Positions 53,458 to 62,895 are shown, numbered from the stretch's first letter. The stretch is DNA of 64,000 nucleotides from UBA7434 sp042090785 (GCA_042090785.1 JBELIP010000009.1:9267-73266); one strand, 5' to 3'. Translations and numbers: made by a program. The notes: generated from the sequence alone by a model not told the origin.

Positions 53458-54432
53458 TTAATAAACTGGCAATTCAATATTTTCAAACAACGCTTCTAGT
53501 TCAATTTTATTGGTACACAAATAAGCCTTTTCAACTAACTCTTTAGTTAAGTGAGGCGCAAACATTTTTATAAAATCATACATATAACCGCGCAAAAATG
53601 TCCCGCGACGAAAACCAATTTTAGTAATGCTAGCTGAAAACAAATGGCTGGCATCCAAGGCAACTAAATCGGTATCGGTAGTTTCATCAAAAGCCATTTT
53701 CGCAACTATACCAATACCCAAACCTAAGCGAACATAGGTTTTAATCACGTCGGCATCGGCGGCTGTAAACACCACTTTAGGTGACAGGCCATGATCGAAA
53801 AAAGCATCATCCAATTTAGAGCGGCCGGTAAAGCCAAACACATAAGTAACAATAGGATAGCTAGCCACATCCTCGAGTGTTAACTCACCAATCTGAGCAA
53901 GCGGATGATTTTTTGGCACCACAATACAGCGGTTCCAACGATAACAAGGCATCATTAATAAATCGCTAAACAGCTCTAATGCCTCGGTAGCAATGGCAAA
54001 ATCAACCGTGCCATCGGCTGCCAACTCTGAAATTTGCATGGGTGTGCCTTGATGCATATGCAATGCAACTTCAGGGTATTTATCAATAAACGTTTCTATT
54101 GAGGCTGGCAGAGCATAACGCGCCTGCGTATGCGTGGTAGCAATCGATAAACTGCCACGCTTTTCATCGCTAAACTCTTGCGCAACTTGTTTAATGGTTT
54201 CTACTTTACGTAGAATTTCGCCAGCAGTTTTTAAAATAGCTTCGCCAGCAGGTGTGACACGGGTTAAATGTTTGCCACTTCGAGCAAAAACCTCTACACC
54301 TAACTCATCCTCTAACAGGCGAATTTGCTTGCTTATGCCAGGCTGAGAGGTAAATAAACTTTGAGCGGTAGCTGAAACATTTAAGTCGTGATGGGCAACT
54401 TCCCAGATATAGCGTAATTGTTGTAGTTTCAT
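53458..54432 (-). CDS. cysB: LysR-type regulator CysB
   Basis: CysB activates sulfate assimilation genes with N-acetylserine as inducer. The 324-residue protein opens with the HTH MKLQQLRYIWEVAHHDLNVS followed by ATAQSLFTSQPGISKQIRLL, which is characteristic of CysB/Cbl rather than other LysR proteins. The effector domain includes SIATTHTQARYALP, the conserved sulfate/inducer-binding segment, and GLGIGIVAKMAFDE. Length equals E. coli CysB (324). ATG 54432. It is probably transcribed alone or with thrH. Confidence 0.95.
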   Translation of the reverse strand: MKLQQLRYIWEVAHHDLNVSATAQSLFTSQPGISKQIRLLEDELGVEVFARSGKHLTRVTPAGEAILKTAGEILRKVETIKQVAQEFSDEKRGSLSIATTHTQARYALPASIETFIDKYPEVALHMHQGTPMQISELAADGTVDFAIATEALELFSDLLMMPCYRWNRCIVVPKNHPLAQIGELTLEDVASYPIVTYVFGFTGRSKLDDAFFDHGLSPKVVFTAADADVIKTYVRLGLGIGIVAKMAFDETTDTDLVALDASHLFSASITKIGFRRGTFLRGYMYDFIKMFAPHLTKELVEKAYLCTNKIELEALFENIELPVY

Positions 54433-54860
54433 AATGGGTGCTTTCGTAGTTTGGTTCAGTTAATTGAGTTGAAATTAAGCCGTAAACTCCCTATTACCGG
54501 ACACTGACAACTATCGACACCGTCTCATTTTTTATTGCTGCAATCTGCTTACCGTGCATCAATTAGCCATTAACTAACGATAATTGAAACATAGGCAGAA
54601 ATACAACAGGCGCATTTTATCAATACCACGCCAAACCAGTTAAAAAACAATAAAACCTTATCTATTGTCAAAATTAGCCCACGCGATAAAGTCTTTTTAC
54701 AGGCCTTATGGCCATACAGTGCAAATGATATTCAACCTGCTATTTCTTTGCAAACTTAAAAACTCACTAGTCCTCAAAAAATAGATAAGCGCACTAAAAG
54801 AGCACTGAAGTTAACAAAACCTAGCAACTTTAAGTCAAAAAACCTGGCAATATTAAGTGG
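54433..54860. other. Intergenic region upstream of cysB
   Basis: About 430 bases between cysB and the 5'-nucleotidase gene. Apart from a two-copy 20-base repeat at its right end, I see no gene or clear regulatory site. The cysB promoter should be here. Confidence 0.4.
54816..54858. repeat. Two-copy 20-bp direct repeat, 23-bp period
   Basis: AAAACCTAGCAACTTTAAGT and AAAACCTGGCAATATTAAGT, separated by three bases, just past the stop of the 5'-nucleotidase gene. Confidence 0.75.
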
Positions 54861-55790
54861 CTAATCGGCCGACACATTATTCGCAACACCATGCGGTACA
54901 TGGCCAGTAGCAATGTGCTCAGCAGCCAAATCACAATGGCCCCGCTGGTCATCAAAAAACACATCGGCACCATAAGCACGTAAAAACTCAACTTTAGGCA
55001 GGCCACCTAAAAATAGCGACTCATCAATACGAATATGCCAAGCTCTTAAGGTGCGGATAACCCGTTCATGAGCCGGAGCTGATCGTGCCGTCACCAAAGC
55101 CGTGCGGATGGGTGAATCATCACCAGGAAACTCGGCTTGAAGCATTTGCAATGCTGCTAAAAACGACTTAAACGGCCCACCTGAAAGGGGCTCTTTAGCC
55201 GCAGCACGCTCGGTGGCAGTAAACGCCTCCAAGCCATCGGCTTTATAAACCTGCTCGGCCTCATCCGAAAACAAAACAGCATCGCCATCAAAGGCAAACC
55301 GTAGTTGGTTGGTATCTTTTTGGCTGTCAATATTAGCGCCGCTATTACTCGCGGGTAAAAACGTTGCGGCAGCCACACCTGCGTCTAATGCCGAGCGCAC
55401 ATCTTCAGCATCAGTCGATAAAAACAAATGGCAACCAAAGGCTTGTACATAACGGTAAGGGCTTTCACCGCTGCAAAAAGCCGCTCGAGCAATAGATAGA
55501 CCATAGTGCTCAATGGAATTAAAGACACGCAGCCCCGTATCGGCACTGTTACGCGACAGCAATATAATTTCCACCCGAGCCTCACCGTGTAAACGCTCAT
55601 TAATGCTTAAAAGTTTTTTAACAAGGGGAAAAGCATCACCAGGCTCTAAGGGCTCATCTTCGTGATCTATTTGATACTGAGAATAAGCTGCCAAGCCCTC
55701 CTGCTCATAAACACGATGACTATCATCCATCTTGAACATGGCCCGCGAAGATATCGCTATAACCAGTTTATCGCCTAGCTTAGAAACCAT
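54861..55790 (-). CDS. 5'-nucleotidase family protein (PF06189 type)
   Basis: A 309-residue cytoplasmic protein resembling the bacterial/eukaryotic cytosolic 5'-nucleotidase I family. Recognisable blocks are LVIAISSRAMFKMDDSH near the N-terminus, VEIILLSRNSADTGLRVFNS, the central LRFAFDGDAVLFSDE and HIRIDESLFLGGLPK, ending with FFDDQRGH. These correspond to a HAD-like fold with the nucleophile aspartate in DGDAV. It would release nucleosides from nucleoside monophosphates. ATG 55790. No operon partners; it diverges from the kinase-like gene at 56062. Confidence 0.87.
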   Translation of the reverse strand: MVSKLGDKLVIAISSRAMFKMDDSHRVYEQEGLAAYSQYQIDHEDEPLEPGDAFPLVKKLLSINERLHGEARVEIILLSRNSADTGLRVFNSIEHYGLSIARAAFCSGESPYRYVQAFGCHLFLSTDAEDVRSALDAGVAAATFLPASNSGANIDSQKDTNQLRFAFDGDAVLFSDEAEQVYKADGLEAFTATERAAAKEPLSGGPFKSFLAALQMLQAEFPGDDSPIRTALVTARSAPAHERVIRTLRAWHIRIDESLFLGGLPKVEFLRAYGADVFFDDQRGHCDLAAEHIATGHVPHGVANNVSAD

Positions 55791-55952
55791 TGTTTAAAAC
55801 CTTTATCCGTTAAGCCCTGATTCAAGCAGTATATGCCACATTGAAAGCCTTTTGTAGACTCACCAACAGCGCTAAAATGTTAACCAATCGCCTTATCTAA
55901 CACACTGATACATATCATGATAGGATGTTTATGACATGGCATTTATCGTACT

Positions 55953-55988
55953 AGTTAAAGCAATAGTTAAAGCAATAGTTATTGCACT
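55953..55988. repeat. Intergenic 12-bp tandem repeat, three units
   Basis: AGTTAAAGCAAT twice exactly, then AGTTATTGCACT, in the gap between the divergent 5'-nucleotidase and fructosamine-kinase genes. Confidence 0.9.
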
Positions 55989-56061
55989 AGATACGGTCAT
56001 TTAAGGTCACATTTAAATCACAACACAGCCAACGCATAAGCCCTAACCGCAAAGCTTACAA

Positions 56062-57039
56062 ATGGCTAAATATTCACCAATGTTAATGGACAGCTTGATG
56101 AATGATTTACAAATTTCGGTCTGTGTTAGCACGCAAGCCTGGCTAAATGCCAATGGTTTTGAACACATCACCGAATCCTGCATGATTGGAGGTAATGCAA
56201 GCAATCAAATTTACCTGCTCAGCAATCATCACCAACACAAAATTGTCGCCAAACTATCCGCAGCTATAAATGATGATGTTTACGCCAAAGAAGCTCATGG
56301 CTTAAACCTACTCAGCCAGACAAAGACAATACGCATTCCAGAGGTTCTGCATGTCAGTGATCAATGCCTGCTAATGGAATATATTCCTAGCCAGCAGCAG
56401 ACCGCGAATTATTGGCACACTTTAGCCACCCAGTTAGCCGACCTACACCGCAACGCTTATAACTCACTCAATAACGGCTCAACGCACAGCCAAGCTCAGG
56501 AAAACCAAGCTCAGGAAAACACCCCAGACAACCGGACTTTTGGCCTAGAACACAACAATTACTGTGGCGATAACGCACAGCATAATGGCTGGTTTAATGA
56601 TGGCCACGCTTTTTTCAGTGAGCAGCGGCTTTTACAGCAAGCGCGGCTAGCATTTGATAACGGTTATCTAGAATCCCCCTGGATTATTCAAATCGAATCG
56701 ATTTGCGAGCGGCTGACTGCCCTTATACCTATTCAACCGCCCTCGTTACTGCATGGCGATTTATGGTCAGGCAATGTGTTAGTCGATGATAAAGGTCAAC
56801 CAGCATTAATCGACCCCGCCGTGTATTATGGCTGGCGCGAAACCGATATTGCCATGACATTAATGTTTGGCGGCTTGCCTCACGACTTTTATTTAGCCTA
56901 TGATGAAGCCTGGCCAATGGAAGCCAATTGGCGAAATCGGGTACCACTGTACAACTTATACCACTTATTAAATCACTTAAATATTTTTGGTGTTAGCTAC
57001 CTAGAACAGGTGCAAAGCACTATTGGACGATATGCCTAA
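56062..57039 (+). CDS. Fructosamine kinase family protein
   Basis: Members phosphorylate ketosamine (glycated) amino groups, promoting deglycation. The 325-residue protein has the aminoglycoside-phosphotransferase-like fold: a nucleotide loop MIGGNASNQIYLL, lysine in HKIVAKL, LLMEYIPSQQ, the catalytic loop LLHGDLWSGNVLV and metal site LIDPAVYYGWRETDIAM. A perfect 15-base duplication (56490-56519) adds a QAQEN repeat in the lobe linker. Several ATGs occur near the 5' end; the one at 56098 has GGA at a reasonable distance. Its end overlaps alr by eight bases, so the two are co-translated. Substrate not established. Confidence 0.85.
   Translation: MAKYSPMLMDSLMNDLQISVCVSTQAWLNANGFEHITESCMIGGNASNQIYLLSNHHQHKIVAKLSAAINDDVYAKEAHGLNLLSQTKTIRIPEVLHVSDQCLLMEYIPSQQQTANYWHTLATQLADLHRNAYNSLNNGSTHSQAQENQAQENTPDNRTFGLEHNNYCGDNAQHNGWFNDGHAFFSEQRLLQQARLAFDNGYLESPWIIQIESICERLTALIPIQPPSLLHGDLWSGNVLVDDKGQPALIDPAVYYGWRETDIAMTLMFGGLPHDFYLAYDEAWPMEANWRNRVPLYNLYHLLNHLNIFGVSYLEQVQSTIGRYA
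56490..56519. repeat. In-gene perfect 15-bp duplication
   Basis: CCAAGCTCAGGAAAA occurs twice in direct succession inside the fructosamine-kinase-like gene, giving a repeated QAQEN peptide without changing frame. Confidence 0.95.
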
Positions 57040-58234
57040 CTCTGCAGCGCCAACAAATACCAATAAAGCTATAGACAATTCCGCCAGCAATAGCCTTTCT
57101 ATTCAAGCCGAGCTAACGGATAAACTGGCGGTAGCCAGTGCCTATATTAATCGTGCCGCACTGCGTCACAATGCTGGCGTAGCGCAAGCCATAGCACCTA
57201 AGGCAAAACTGATTGCCGTAATAAAAGCCAACGCCTATGGGCATGGTATGTTAGATGCTGCCCACGCACTCTCCAGCATCGCTCATGGCTTTGCCGTAGC
57301 CAGAATTGACGAAGCCCTGACACTGCGAAATAACGGCTTTAAGCAAATGATAATTGTAATGAGCCCGGCCCTAAGTGACGAAGCATTGTTATGCTGCGCC
57401 GATAACCAGCTTACCGCCGTAATACACAGCCAGCAAAATATCACTGCCAGCGCATTGCCGCCGCACTTAGATTACTGGCTAAAAGTTGATAGCGGCATGC
57501 ATCGCCTGGGTTTAACCGTTAACGAGTTAAATCAACTACGCGCGCAAAACACAAAAGCAACAACGCTAATGACGCATTTTAGTAGCGCCGAGCGAACCGA
57601 TTCAGCCACCAATGCATTACAAATGCAGCAGTTTAAACAAACGTTAACGCAACACGATTTAGCACTATCGCTTTGCAACTCAGCCGCCCTACTGCGCCAT
57701 AATAATGCCGTCAACTATCAACAGTGGCAGGCAGAGCAGCTGGATAACTATAGGCTCGCTGACGAATACATTCGTCCTGGCATCATGCTGTACGGTGCCG
57801 ACCCGCTAGAAACGCCAAACACGGCCAGCCAAAGCCTATTTACCACCATGACATTAGCCGCGCCTGTCCTTGCCACACGCCTAGTTAAAAAAGGTCAAAC
57901 CGTTGGCTATAACGGCAATTGGCAAGCCCCTCGCGACAGCGTTATAGCCACCATAGGCATTGGTTACGGCGACGGCTATCCCCGACACGCACCTAATGGC
58001 ACTCCTGTCATGCTCCATGGCCGGCGCGTACCGCTTACTGGCAAAGTCTCCATGGACACCATTAGCGTTGATATTACCGAACTCACCGATCAAGGTATTG
58101 CAGTAAACGTCGGTGATAGCGCCGAGCTTTGGGGCGAAAACCTAGCCGCTAATGAAATAGCAAGGCTTTCAGAAACCATTGCCTACGAACTATTTACCGG
58201 TATTTCGCAAAGAGTCGCCAGAATTCTTGTATAA
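57032..58234 (+). CDS. alr: Alanine racemase
   Basis: Alr interconverts L- and D-alanine for peptidoglycan. The 400-residue PLP enzyme has the lysine K65 in AVIKANAYGHG, the catalytic tyrosine in GIGYGDGYPRHAPNGTP, and GKVSMDTISVD. It is about 40 residues longer than usual, mainly from an N-terminal Ser/Asn/Thr-rich extension (1-30) that may be mis-predicted or lineage-specific. ATG 57032 is chosen because it overlaps the preceding stop as ATGCCTAA, typical of coupling; a TTG three codons earlier is less likely. Confidence 0.95.
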   Translation: MPNSAAPTNTNKAIDNSASNSLSIQAELTDKLAVASAYINRAALRHNAGVAQAIAPKAKLIAVIKANAYGHGMLDAAHALSSIAHGFAVARIDEALTLRNNGFKQMIIVMSPALSDEALLCCADNQLTAVIHSQQNITASALPPHLDYWLKVDSGMHRLGLTVNELNQLRAQNTKATTLMTHFSSAERTDSATNALQMQQFKQTLTQHDLALSLCNSAALLRHNNAVNYQQWQAEQLDNYRLADEYIRPGIMLYGADPLETPNTASQSLFTTMTLAAPVLATRLVKKGQTVGYNGNWQAPRDSVIATIGIGYGDGYPRHAPNGTPVMLHGRRVPLTGKVSMDTISVDITELTDQGIAVNVGDSAELWGENLAANEIARLSETIAYELFTGISQRVARILV

Positions 58235-58296
58235 CTGCGTATAATCCCGCCATTCAATTCCACCCTGCTACTTACCAATATTTATAGGTCAACACT

Positions 58297-60225
58297 TTGT
58301 CACTTATTCGTCTCGAAGATATCTCCATAGAATTTGGCGATAACCCATTATTAAAAGCAGCCAATATTTCAATAGAACCCAACGAACGCATTTGCTTAGT
58401 GGGCCGCAATGGCGCGGGCAAAACCACATTACTCAATATTATTTCTGGCGCAATAGAAGCCGACCAAGGTTTAGTGCACAGACAACATCATTTACGTGTT
58501 AGCCAGTTACAGCAAACGCTACCCGAAGCCATAGAAACAAAAGTCATCGACGTTATTAAAGAGGGTCTAAAAGATCAGTTATCACTAATTGCAGAATACG
58601 AGCGCGTCGCCAGCCAAACGTCAGTCGACGACAAACAAATGCAACGCATGCAAGATCTACAAGCCGAGATTGATGCGGGTGGCGGCTGGCAAATTGAAAA
58701 GCAAGCCGAAACCATTATTAGCCAGTTAGATTTACCCGCAGAGAAAACCCTCGCCCAATTATCCGGCGGTTGGCGGCGACGAGTTGCACTAGGCAAAGCC
58801 CTAGTCTCACAGCCCGATTTATTACTACTCGACGAACCGACCAACCATTTAGACATTGCCACCATAGAATGGCTAGAACACACTATTCGTAGTTATCGAG
58901 GCAGTGTGGTATTTATAACCCACGATAGAGAATTTTTACAAAAAATCGCCACTCGCATTATTGAAGTAGACCGAGCAAAACTCATAAGCTGGCCCGGCAG
59001 TTACCAATCATTTTTACGTTTAAAAGAACAAGCCATACACGAAGAAGAAACTCAAAACGCCTTATTCGACAAACGCCTAGCCGAAGAAGAAAAATGGGGG
59101 CGCCAGGGCATTAAAGCTCGGCGCACACGTAACGAAGGGCGCGTAAGAGCATTAGAAGCCATGCGCAAAGAACGCGCCCAACGCATAAAACGTCAAGGCA
59201 AAGCCACCATGTTAATGGATAACGCCGAACAATCAGGGCGTAAAGTCGTCGAAGCGCGCAGCATTACACACGGCTATAACAACGAAACCCTCATCAATAA
59301 TTTTAAAATTAAAATTATGCGCGGCGATAGGATTGGCCTTATTGGCAATAATGGCGTTGGCAAAAGCACCCTACTTAAAATATTACTTGGCCTTATTGAG
59401 CCAGACGAAGGCAGCGTTAAGCTAGGCACTAATTTATCGTTAGGTTACTTTGACCAAGTGGCTAGAGAGCTTGATGGTGATAAATCAATAATGGAAAACG
59501 TTGGCCTTGGGCGCGACTTTATCAGCATTAATGGCAAAGACCGCCACATTATTAGCTACCTACAAAACTTTTTATTTTCGCCCAAACGCGCAATGACACC
59601 CGTTAAAGCACTATCGGGTGGCGAACGAAACCGTGCATCACTGGCAAAGCTATTCACCAAAGCCTGTAACTTATTAGTCCTCGATGAACCGACCAACGAC
59701 CTTGATATTGAAATGCTAGAAGTCTTAGAAGAAAAGCTAGTGCAATATAATGGCAGTTTAATCATTGTTAGCCACGATAGAGAATTCTTAGACAACGTTG
59801 TTACCAGTATTTTAGTTTTCGAAGAAGACGGCAGTGTTTCTGAATATGTTGGCGGTTATAGCGACTGGCTAAAGCACGGCAAGCAATTGCGAGTATCAGA
59901 CGCACCTGAATACACAAAATCATCAGCGGGCAGCTCAACAGAAATAGACTCACTGACTGCAACAAAACCCGCAGCAAAACCAAACACAAAAACCGCCAAA
60001 AAACTGAGCTACAAACTGCAACGCGAACTTGATTCACTGCCAGAAAAAATTGAAGGTATAGAAGCCGATATAGAAGCCTTACAAAAAATCTTAGAAGACC
60101 CCGCGTTTTACGACAAACCGTTTGAAGAAACGCAACCCATACTTGAGTCACTCACCCAGCATCAACAATCACTAGAAGCCGCGACCGAGCGCTGGATAGA
60201 GTTAGACGAACAGCAAAACCAATAA
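58297..60225 (+). CDS. uup: ABC-F ATPase Uup
   Basis: Uup is a soluble ABC-F protein linked to ribosome function and transposon excision. The 642-residue protein has two ABC domains: Walker A GRNGAGKTTLLNI with signature QLSGGWRRRVALGKA, and GNNGVGKSTLLKI with ALSGGERNRASLAKL, each followed by LDEPTNHLD or LDEPTNDLD. A P-site tRNA interaction linker separates them. The Uup-specific C-terminal coiled coil (ELDSLPEKIEGIEADIEALQ) identifies it among ABC-F paralogues. TTG 58297, with AGGT upstream, is the only reasonable start. It is convergent with the holin gene. Confidence 0.94.
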   Translation: MSLIRLEDISIEFGDNPLLKAANISIEPNERICLVGRNGAGKTTLLNIISGAIEADQGLVHRQHHLRVSQLQQTLPEAIETKVIDVIKEGLKDQLSLIAEYERVASQTSVDDKQMQRMQDLQAEIDAGGGWQIEKQAETIISQLDLPAEKTLAQLSGGWRRRVALGKALVSQPDLLLLDEPTNHLDIATIEWLEHTIRSYRGSVVFITHDREFLQKIATRIIEVDRAKLISWPGSYQSFLRLKEQAIHEEETQNALFDKRLAEEEKWGRQGIKARRTRNEGRVRALEAMRKERAQRIKRQGKATMLMDNAEQSGRKVVEARSITHGYNNETLINNFKIKIMRGDRIGLIGNNGVGKSTLLKILLGLIEPDEGSVKLGTNLSLGYFDQVARELDGDKSIMENVGLGRDFISINGKDRHIISYLQNFLFSPKRAMTPVKALSGGERNRASLAKLFTKACNLLVLDEPTNDLDIEMLEVLEEKLVQYNGSLIIVSHDREFLDNVVTSILVFEEDGSVSEYVGGYSDWLKHGKQLRVSDAPEYTKSSAGSSTEIDSLTATKPAAKPNTKTAKKLSYKLQRELDSLPEKIEGIEADIEALQKILEDPAFYDKPFEETQPILESLTQHQQSLEAATERWIELDEQQNQ

Positions 60226-60229
60226 ATCT

Positions 60230-60760
60230 TTAGTTATCGCGGCGTTGACTACTTGGCCTAGAACCAAACCACCAAGTCACTGCCGTAGCGGTTAAAAATA
60301 GCATTTGGTCAATCACACTGTCGTAGATATCTTTTAAGTGAGAAATATCCAAGCTATTTAAGCCACCAACCAGCTGATTAATTTTAAGCGTTAACAGCGT
60401 TGCAATAATAAGCAAATAAATAGTTATTAACGGTCTCATTAAGCCCCTAATGCCATCTACTGCTTTAATGCCGTAGGTTTTATTCTGCTCTTTTAAGCCA
60501 TCAGTAAACGCCTCGACCTCAGCCTGACCCACCGCAATACTGCCCTCCACCTCCGCGCGCTCAATTTGCTTATCGGCAATAGCTAACTCATGGTCGGCCT
60601 CTATTTTTGCTTCCTCTTTATGTATTTCTGCCAGCTTTATATCGCGCTCAAACTGCAGTTGAATGTTTTTACATTCCTCACGCTTAGTTAGCCAGCTACC
60701 AAGCACACCGATAATGCCACCAGCGCCAGTAGACGTTAAAATTGAAAGAAGTGCTTCCAT
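60230..60760 (-). CDS. Phage-type holin, three membrane segments
   Basis: A 176-residue protein resembling the 3TM holin family found in phages and gene transfer agents; holins form membrane lesions that release lytic enzymes. An N-terminal glycine-rich hydrophobic segment (13-24) precedes a long charged coiled coil (about 28-90). Two hydrophobic segments follow: LITIYLLIIATLLTL (about 111-125) and MLFLTATAVTWWF (near 155-167). The C-terminus (GSRPSSQRRDN) is basic. ATG 60760. It lies 26 bases after the DUF5675 gene on the same strand. No terminase, capsid or tail genes surround it. Confidence 0.78.
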   Translation of the reverse strand: MEALLSILTSTGAGGIIGVLGSWLTKREECKNIQLQFERDIKLAEIHKEEAKIEADHELAIADKQIERAEVEGSIAVGQAEVEAFTDGLKEQNKTYGIKAVDGIRGLMRPLITIYLLIIATLLTLKINQLVGGLNSLDISHLKDIYDSVIDQMLFLTATAVTWWFGSRPSSQRRDN

Positions 60761-60786
60761 TATTCTTCTACTCCGTAAATAAAGGG

Positions 60787-61221
60787 TTAAGCAGCAATAG
60801 TATCGCTCGCTGCTAAGCTTTGATTGCCGATAATTTTTAGCTTAAATGGTTCAGATCCCATTACTTGAAAAAGCTGATGCAAGGCCGAACGAGAATTAAG
60901 CACAGCAGGCTTGCCGGCCAAAGAACCACGGCGCAAACCAATGATAAGACAGCCACATGAATGCGCGACTACATTGCCATTGTGAATTAATATCCCACTC
61001 CGGCCAGGAACCGACTGTAGGTGATAAACCTTGCGGTATTTACCGCTAGCAGAGCGTGGAAGAAACACCGTGTGATATTCGCCTGCGGGGATACAGCTCC
61101 TATTTCGTGTATTACTTTCCCAAGGACGCTCTATAATATGAAATAACTTTCCACCTGCCGCTAAAATACCACGCACACAATCGCTACGTGACTCATCTCT
61201 TAACAAGAATGCTGTTTGCAT
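60787..61221 (-). CDS. DUF5675 family protein
   Basis: A 144-residue protein of the DUF5675 family, which often neighbours holins in prophages; its biochemical role is not established. Recognisable are FHIIERPWESNTRNRSCIPA, GEYHTVFLPRSASGKYRKVY, SGILIHNGNVVAHSCGCLI and the C-terminal LNSRSALHQLF. The pattern of conserved C, H and E suggests a small hydrolase-like fold, but this is inference. ATG 61221 is chosen because AAGGA lies ahead of it and the family starts here; the longer frame to 61290 adds a hydrophobic leader. It forms a pair with the holin. Confidence 0.78.
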   Translation of the reverse strand: MQTAFLLRDESRSDCVRGILAAGGKLFHIIERPWESNTRNRSCIPAGEYHTVFLPRSASGKYRKVYHLQSVPGRSGILIHNGNVVAHSCGCLIIGLRRGSLAGKPAVLNSRSALHQLFQVMGSEPFKLKIIGNQSLAASDTIAA

Positions 61222-61529
61222 TAAAGCGTCCTTATAAGCGATTAAACTAAGAGCTAATAATATTAAAAAACAAATAAGAGTAACTGACAAATCTCATAAA
61301 CAAATCCATATGTAATGTCTATTTTCAAAATGACAAATAAATATATAAATAACGCTTAGGTCAGCCTATTTATAGGCATAGCATCAAATTTTAAAATCGA
61401 GTGTACTTGAATCGTTAACGGGGCAAAGATTGCCATATAGTTGAATGGGACAAGAAAAAAAAGAAAAAGTATTATGTAACTCTGTAACAAAAGTTCAAAA
61501 AAATATTACTGCTAGTTTTTTCCTTTTTT
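61222..61529. other. AT-rich intergenic region upstream of the holin cassette
   Basis: About 310 bases, noticeably more A/T-rich than flanking genes, with poly-A and poly-T runs. It should carry the promoter of the cassette. A 14-base palindrome is listed separately. I see no gene. Confidence 0.45.
61364..61377. promoter_or_regulatory. 14-base palindrome upstream of the holin cassette
   Basis: GCCTATTTATAGGC is a perfect inverted repeat of six bases with a two-base centre, about 145 bases before the DUF5675 start. It could be an operator, but no regulator gene is adjacent. Confidence 0.3.
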
Positions 61530-62396
61530 TTATTTCTTATTCAAAAGATCATGAAACGCCATAAAAGCTTTTAAAACCGCGTCGGGTTTTTCGACATGTG
61601 GATAATGGCCAGCATCATCTAATAAAGTAATATCTGCGTTGGCTACCAGCTCAGCAAAACGTTTAGCCATATGGTCACCGGATATAGGATCGAGCACACC
61701 ATTAATTAATTTAAGTGGTATTGTTGGCTGTATCAACGGCGCAACCCAACGCTCACGATTATCACGCCGCTCCTGCATATAGCGAATTAGCACAGGAAAC
61801 ATTTGCTTGCCATTATTTTCGGTTGATAACTGCCAGCTACCATCAATAAACGCATCGGAAGGTGGATACTTAGGTCCAAAAATATTGGTCATAGTACTTC
61901 GGTAACTGCGCTTACTAATTAACGCCGCAATAAGCGGACCCAGTGGCGAAGCCAATAACTTTTGGACAAGCCGTGGTTTATGCGCCTCGGGAAATATACC
62001 ACCATTTAAAAACACACAGCTAAGCCATTCAACTTCTGCGCTGCCATTAAACTGCCGAGCCAATAACTCTTGCGCAACGGTATCGCCTAAGTCGTGTGCC
62101 AGTATATGCGCACGGCTTATACCTAACTTAACCGCTAGTTGCTCAATCATATCGGCCTGTCGTTTAACCGTAATATCACGTCGTGATTTATCGGAACGAC
62201 CAAAACCCAACATATCATGTGCAACAGTATCAAAGCGGCCAATCAGTGCTGGCCAGATATCAGCAAAATCCCACGATGCGGTTGGAAAGCCATGAATGCA
62301 AATGAGTGACTCACCCGACCCACTACGCTGATAAAAAACACTGCGACCATTGATCTTGCAGTATTTCCCGCTGTCATACCATTGCTCTAAAAGCAT
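61530..62396 (-). CDS. Alpha/beta hydrolase with Asp nucleophile (epoxide hydrolase/MEST-like)
   Basis: A 288-residue alpha/beta hydrolase. The nucleophile elbow is ILAHDLGDTVAQELL: an aspartate, as in haloalkane dehalogenases, epoxide hydrolases and the MEST-like group, rather than serine. The oxyanion block is CIHGFPTASWDF, and the catalytic histidine is in DDAGHYPHVEKPD. No signal peptide. ATG 62396. The gene stands between the holin cassette and an IS element, 104 bases from the IS end. The substrate is unknown. Confidence 0.85.
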   Translation of the reverse strand: MLLEQWYDSGKYCKINGRSVFYQRSGSGESLICIHGFPTASWDFADIWPALIGRFDTVAHDMLGFGRSDKSRRDITVKRQADMIEQLAVKLGISRAHILAHDLGDTVAQELLARQFNGSAEVEWLSCVFLNGGIFPEAHKPRLVQKLLASPLGPLIAALISKRSYRSTMTNIFGPKYPPSDAFIDGSWQLSTENNGKQMFPVLIRYMQERRDNRERWVAPLIQPTIPLKLINGVLDPISGDHMAKRFAELVANADITLLDDAGHYPHVEKPDAVLKAFMAFHDLLNKK

Positions 62397-62500
62397 GTTT
62401 AAACCTTATTATTATTTTATTGATATTATTTTATATTTTAATACTTCTTCGAGCATTGTGCTCATTTATGAGAGCGCGTCAAATTGAGGTAAGACTACAC

Positions 62501-62525
62501 TGGACTAGCCCGCATTTTACGGACA
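62501..62525 (+). repeat. Left terminal inverted repeat of the IS3 element
   Basis: Starts TGGACTAGCCCGCATTTTAC and ends GGACA; 20 of 25 bases match the inverted right end. Confidence 0.8.
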
Positions 62526-62560
62526 CTTCAAATATGGGACAATCCCAGTGAGGTGTTACG

Positions 62561-62857
62561 ATGGCAACAAGACAAACTTTCAGTGTGCAATTCAAACGCG
62601 AAGCGGTAAGGCTTTTAGATCAAGGTGATAAGCCGGCGTCAGAGATCGCATTAGACTTGGGTATTCGGCGCAATCAGCTGTACAAATGGCGTGATGAGAT
62701 AAGAGCTAAAGGTGAAGGCGCCTTTGATGGCCCAGGCCGTAAACCCAAGAATCAGGATAGCGAGATAGCACGATTGAAGCGTGAGCTAGCGGAGGTCAAG
62801 GAGGAACGCGACATATTAAAAAAGGCCGCCGCGTACTTTGCGAAAGACCTTAAGTAA
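62561..62857 (+). CDS. IS3-family transposase OrfA
   Basis: OrfA (98 residues) is the DNA-binding partner of the IS3 transposase. It has a helix-turn-helix (FKREAVRLLDQGDKPASEIA then LDLGIRRNQLYKWRDEI, about 10-47) and a C-terminal leucine-zipper-like coiled coil (EIARLKRELAEVKEERDILK). ATG 62561 has GAGG about eight bases upstream. Near its end is the slippery heptamer A-AAA-AAG (62818-62824) and a 9-bp stem (GCGTACTTT/AAAGTACGC, 62831-62864). A minus-one shift at this heptamer meets TAA at 62851 before reaching OrfB. Confidence 0.92.
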   Translation: MATRQTFSVQFKREAVRLLDQGDKPASEIALDLGIRRNQLYKWRDEIRAKGEGAFDGPGRKPKNQDSEIARLKRELAEVKEERDILKKAAAYFAKDLK

Positions 62858-62895
62858 AGTACGCCTTTATTCGCAGCTATAGACAAGAACATAGT

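Noticed and set aside
62818..62864. Programmed minus-one frameshift making an OrfAB fusion
   Set aside because: The shifted frame ends at TAA 62851 before the OrfB frame opens at 62854, so the heptamer cannot give a fusion in this copy.
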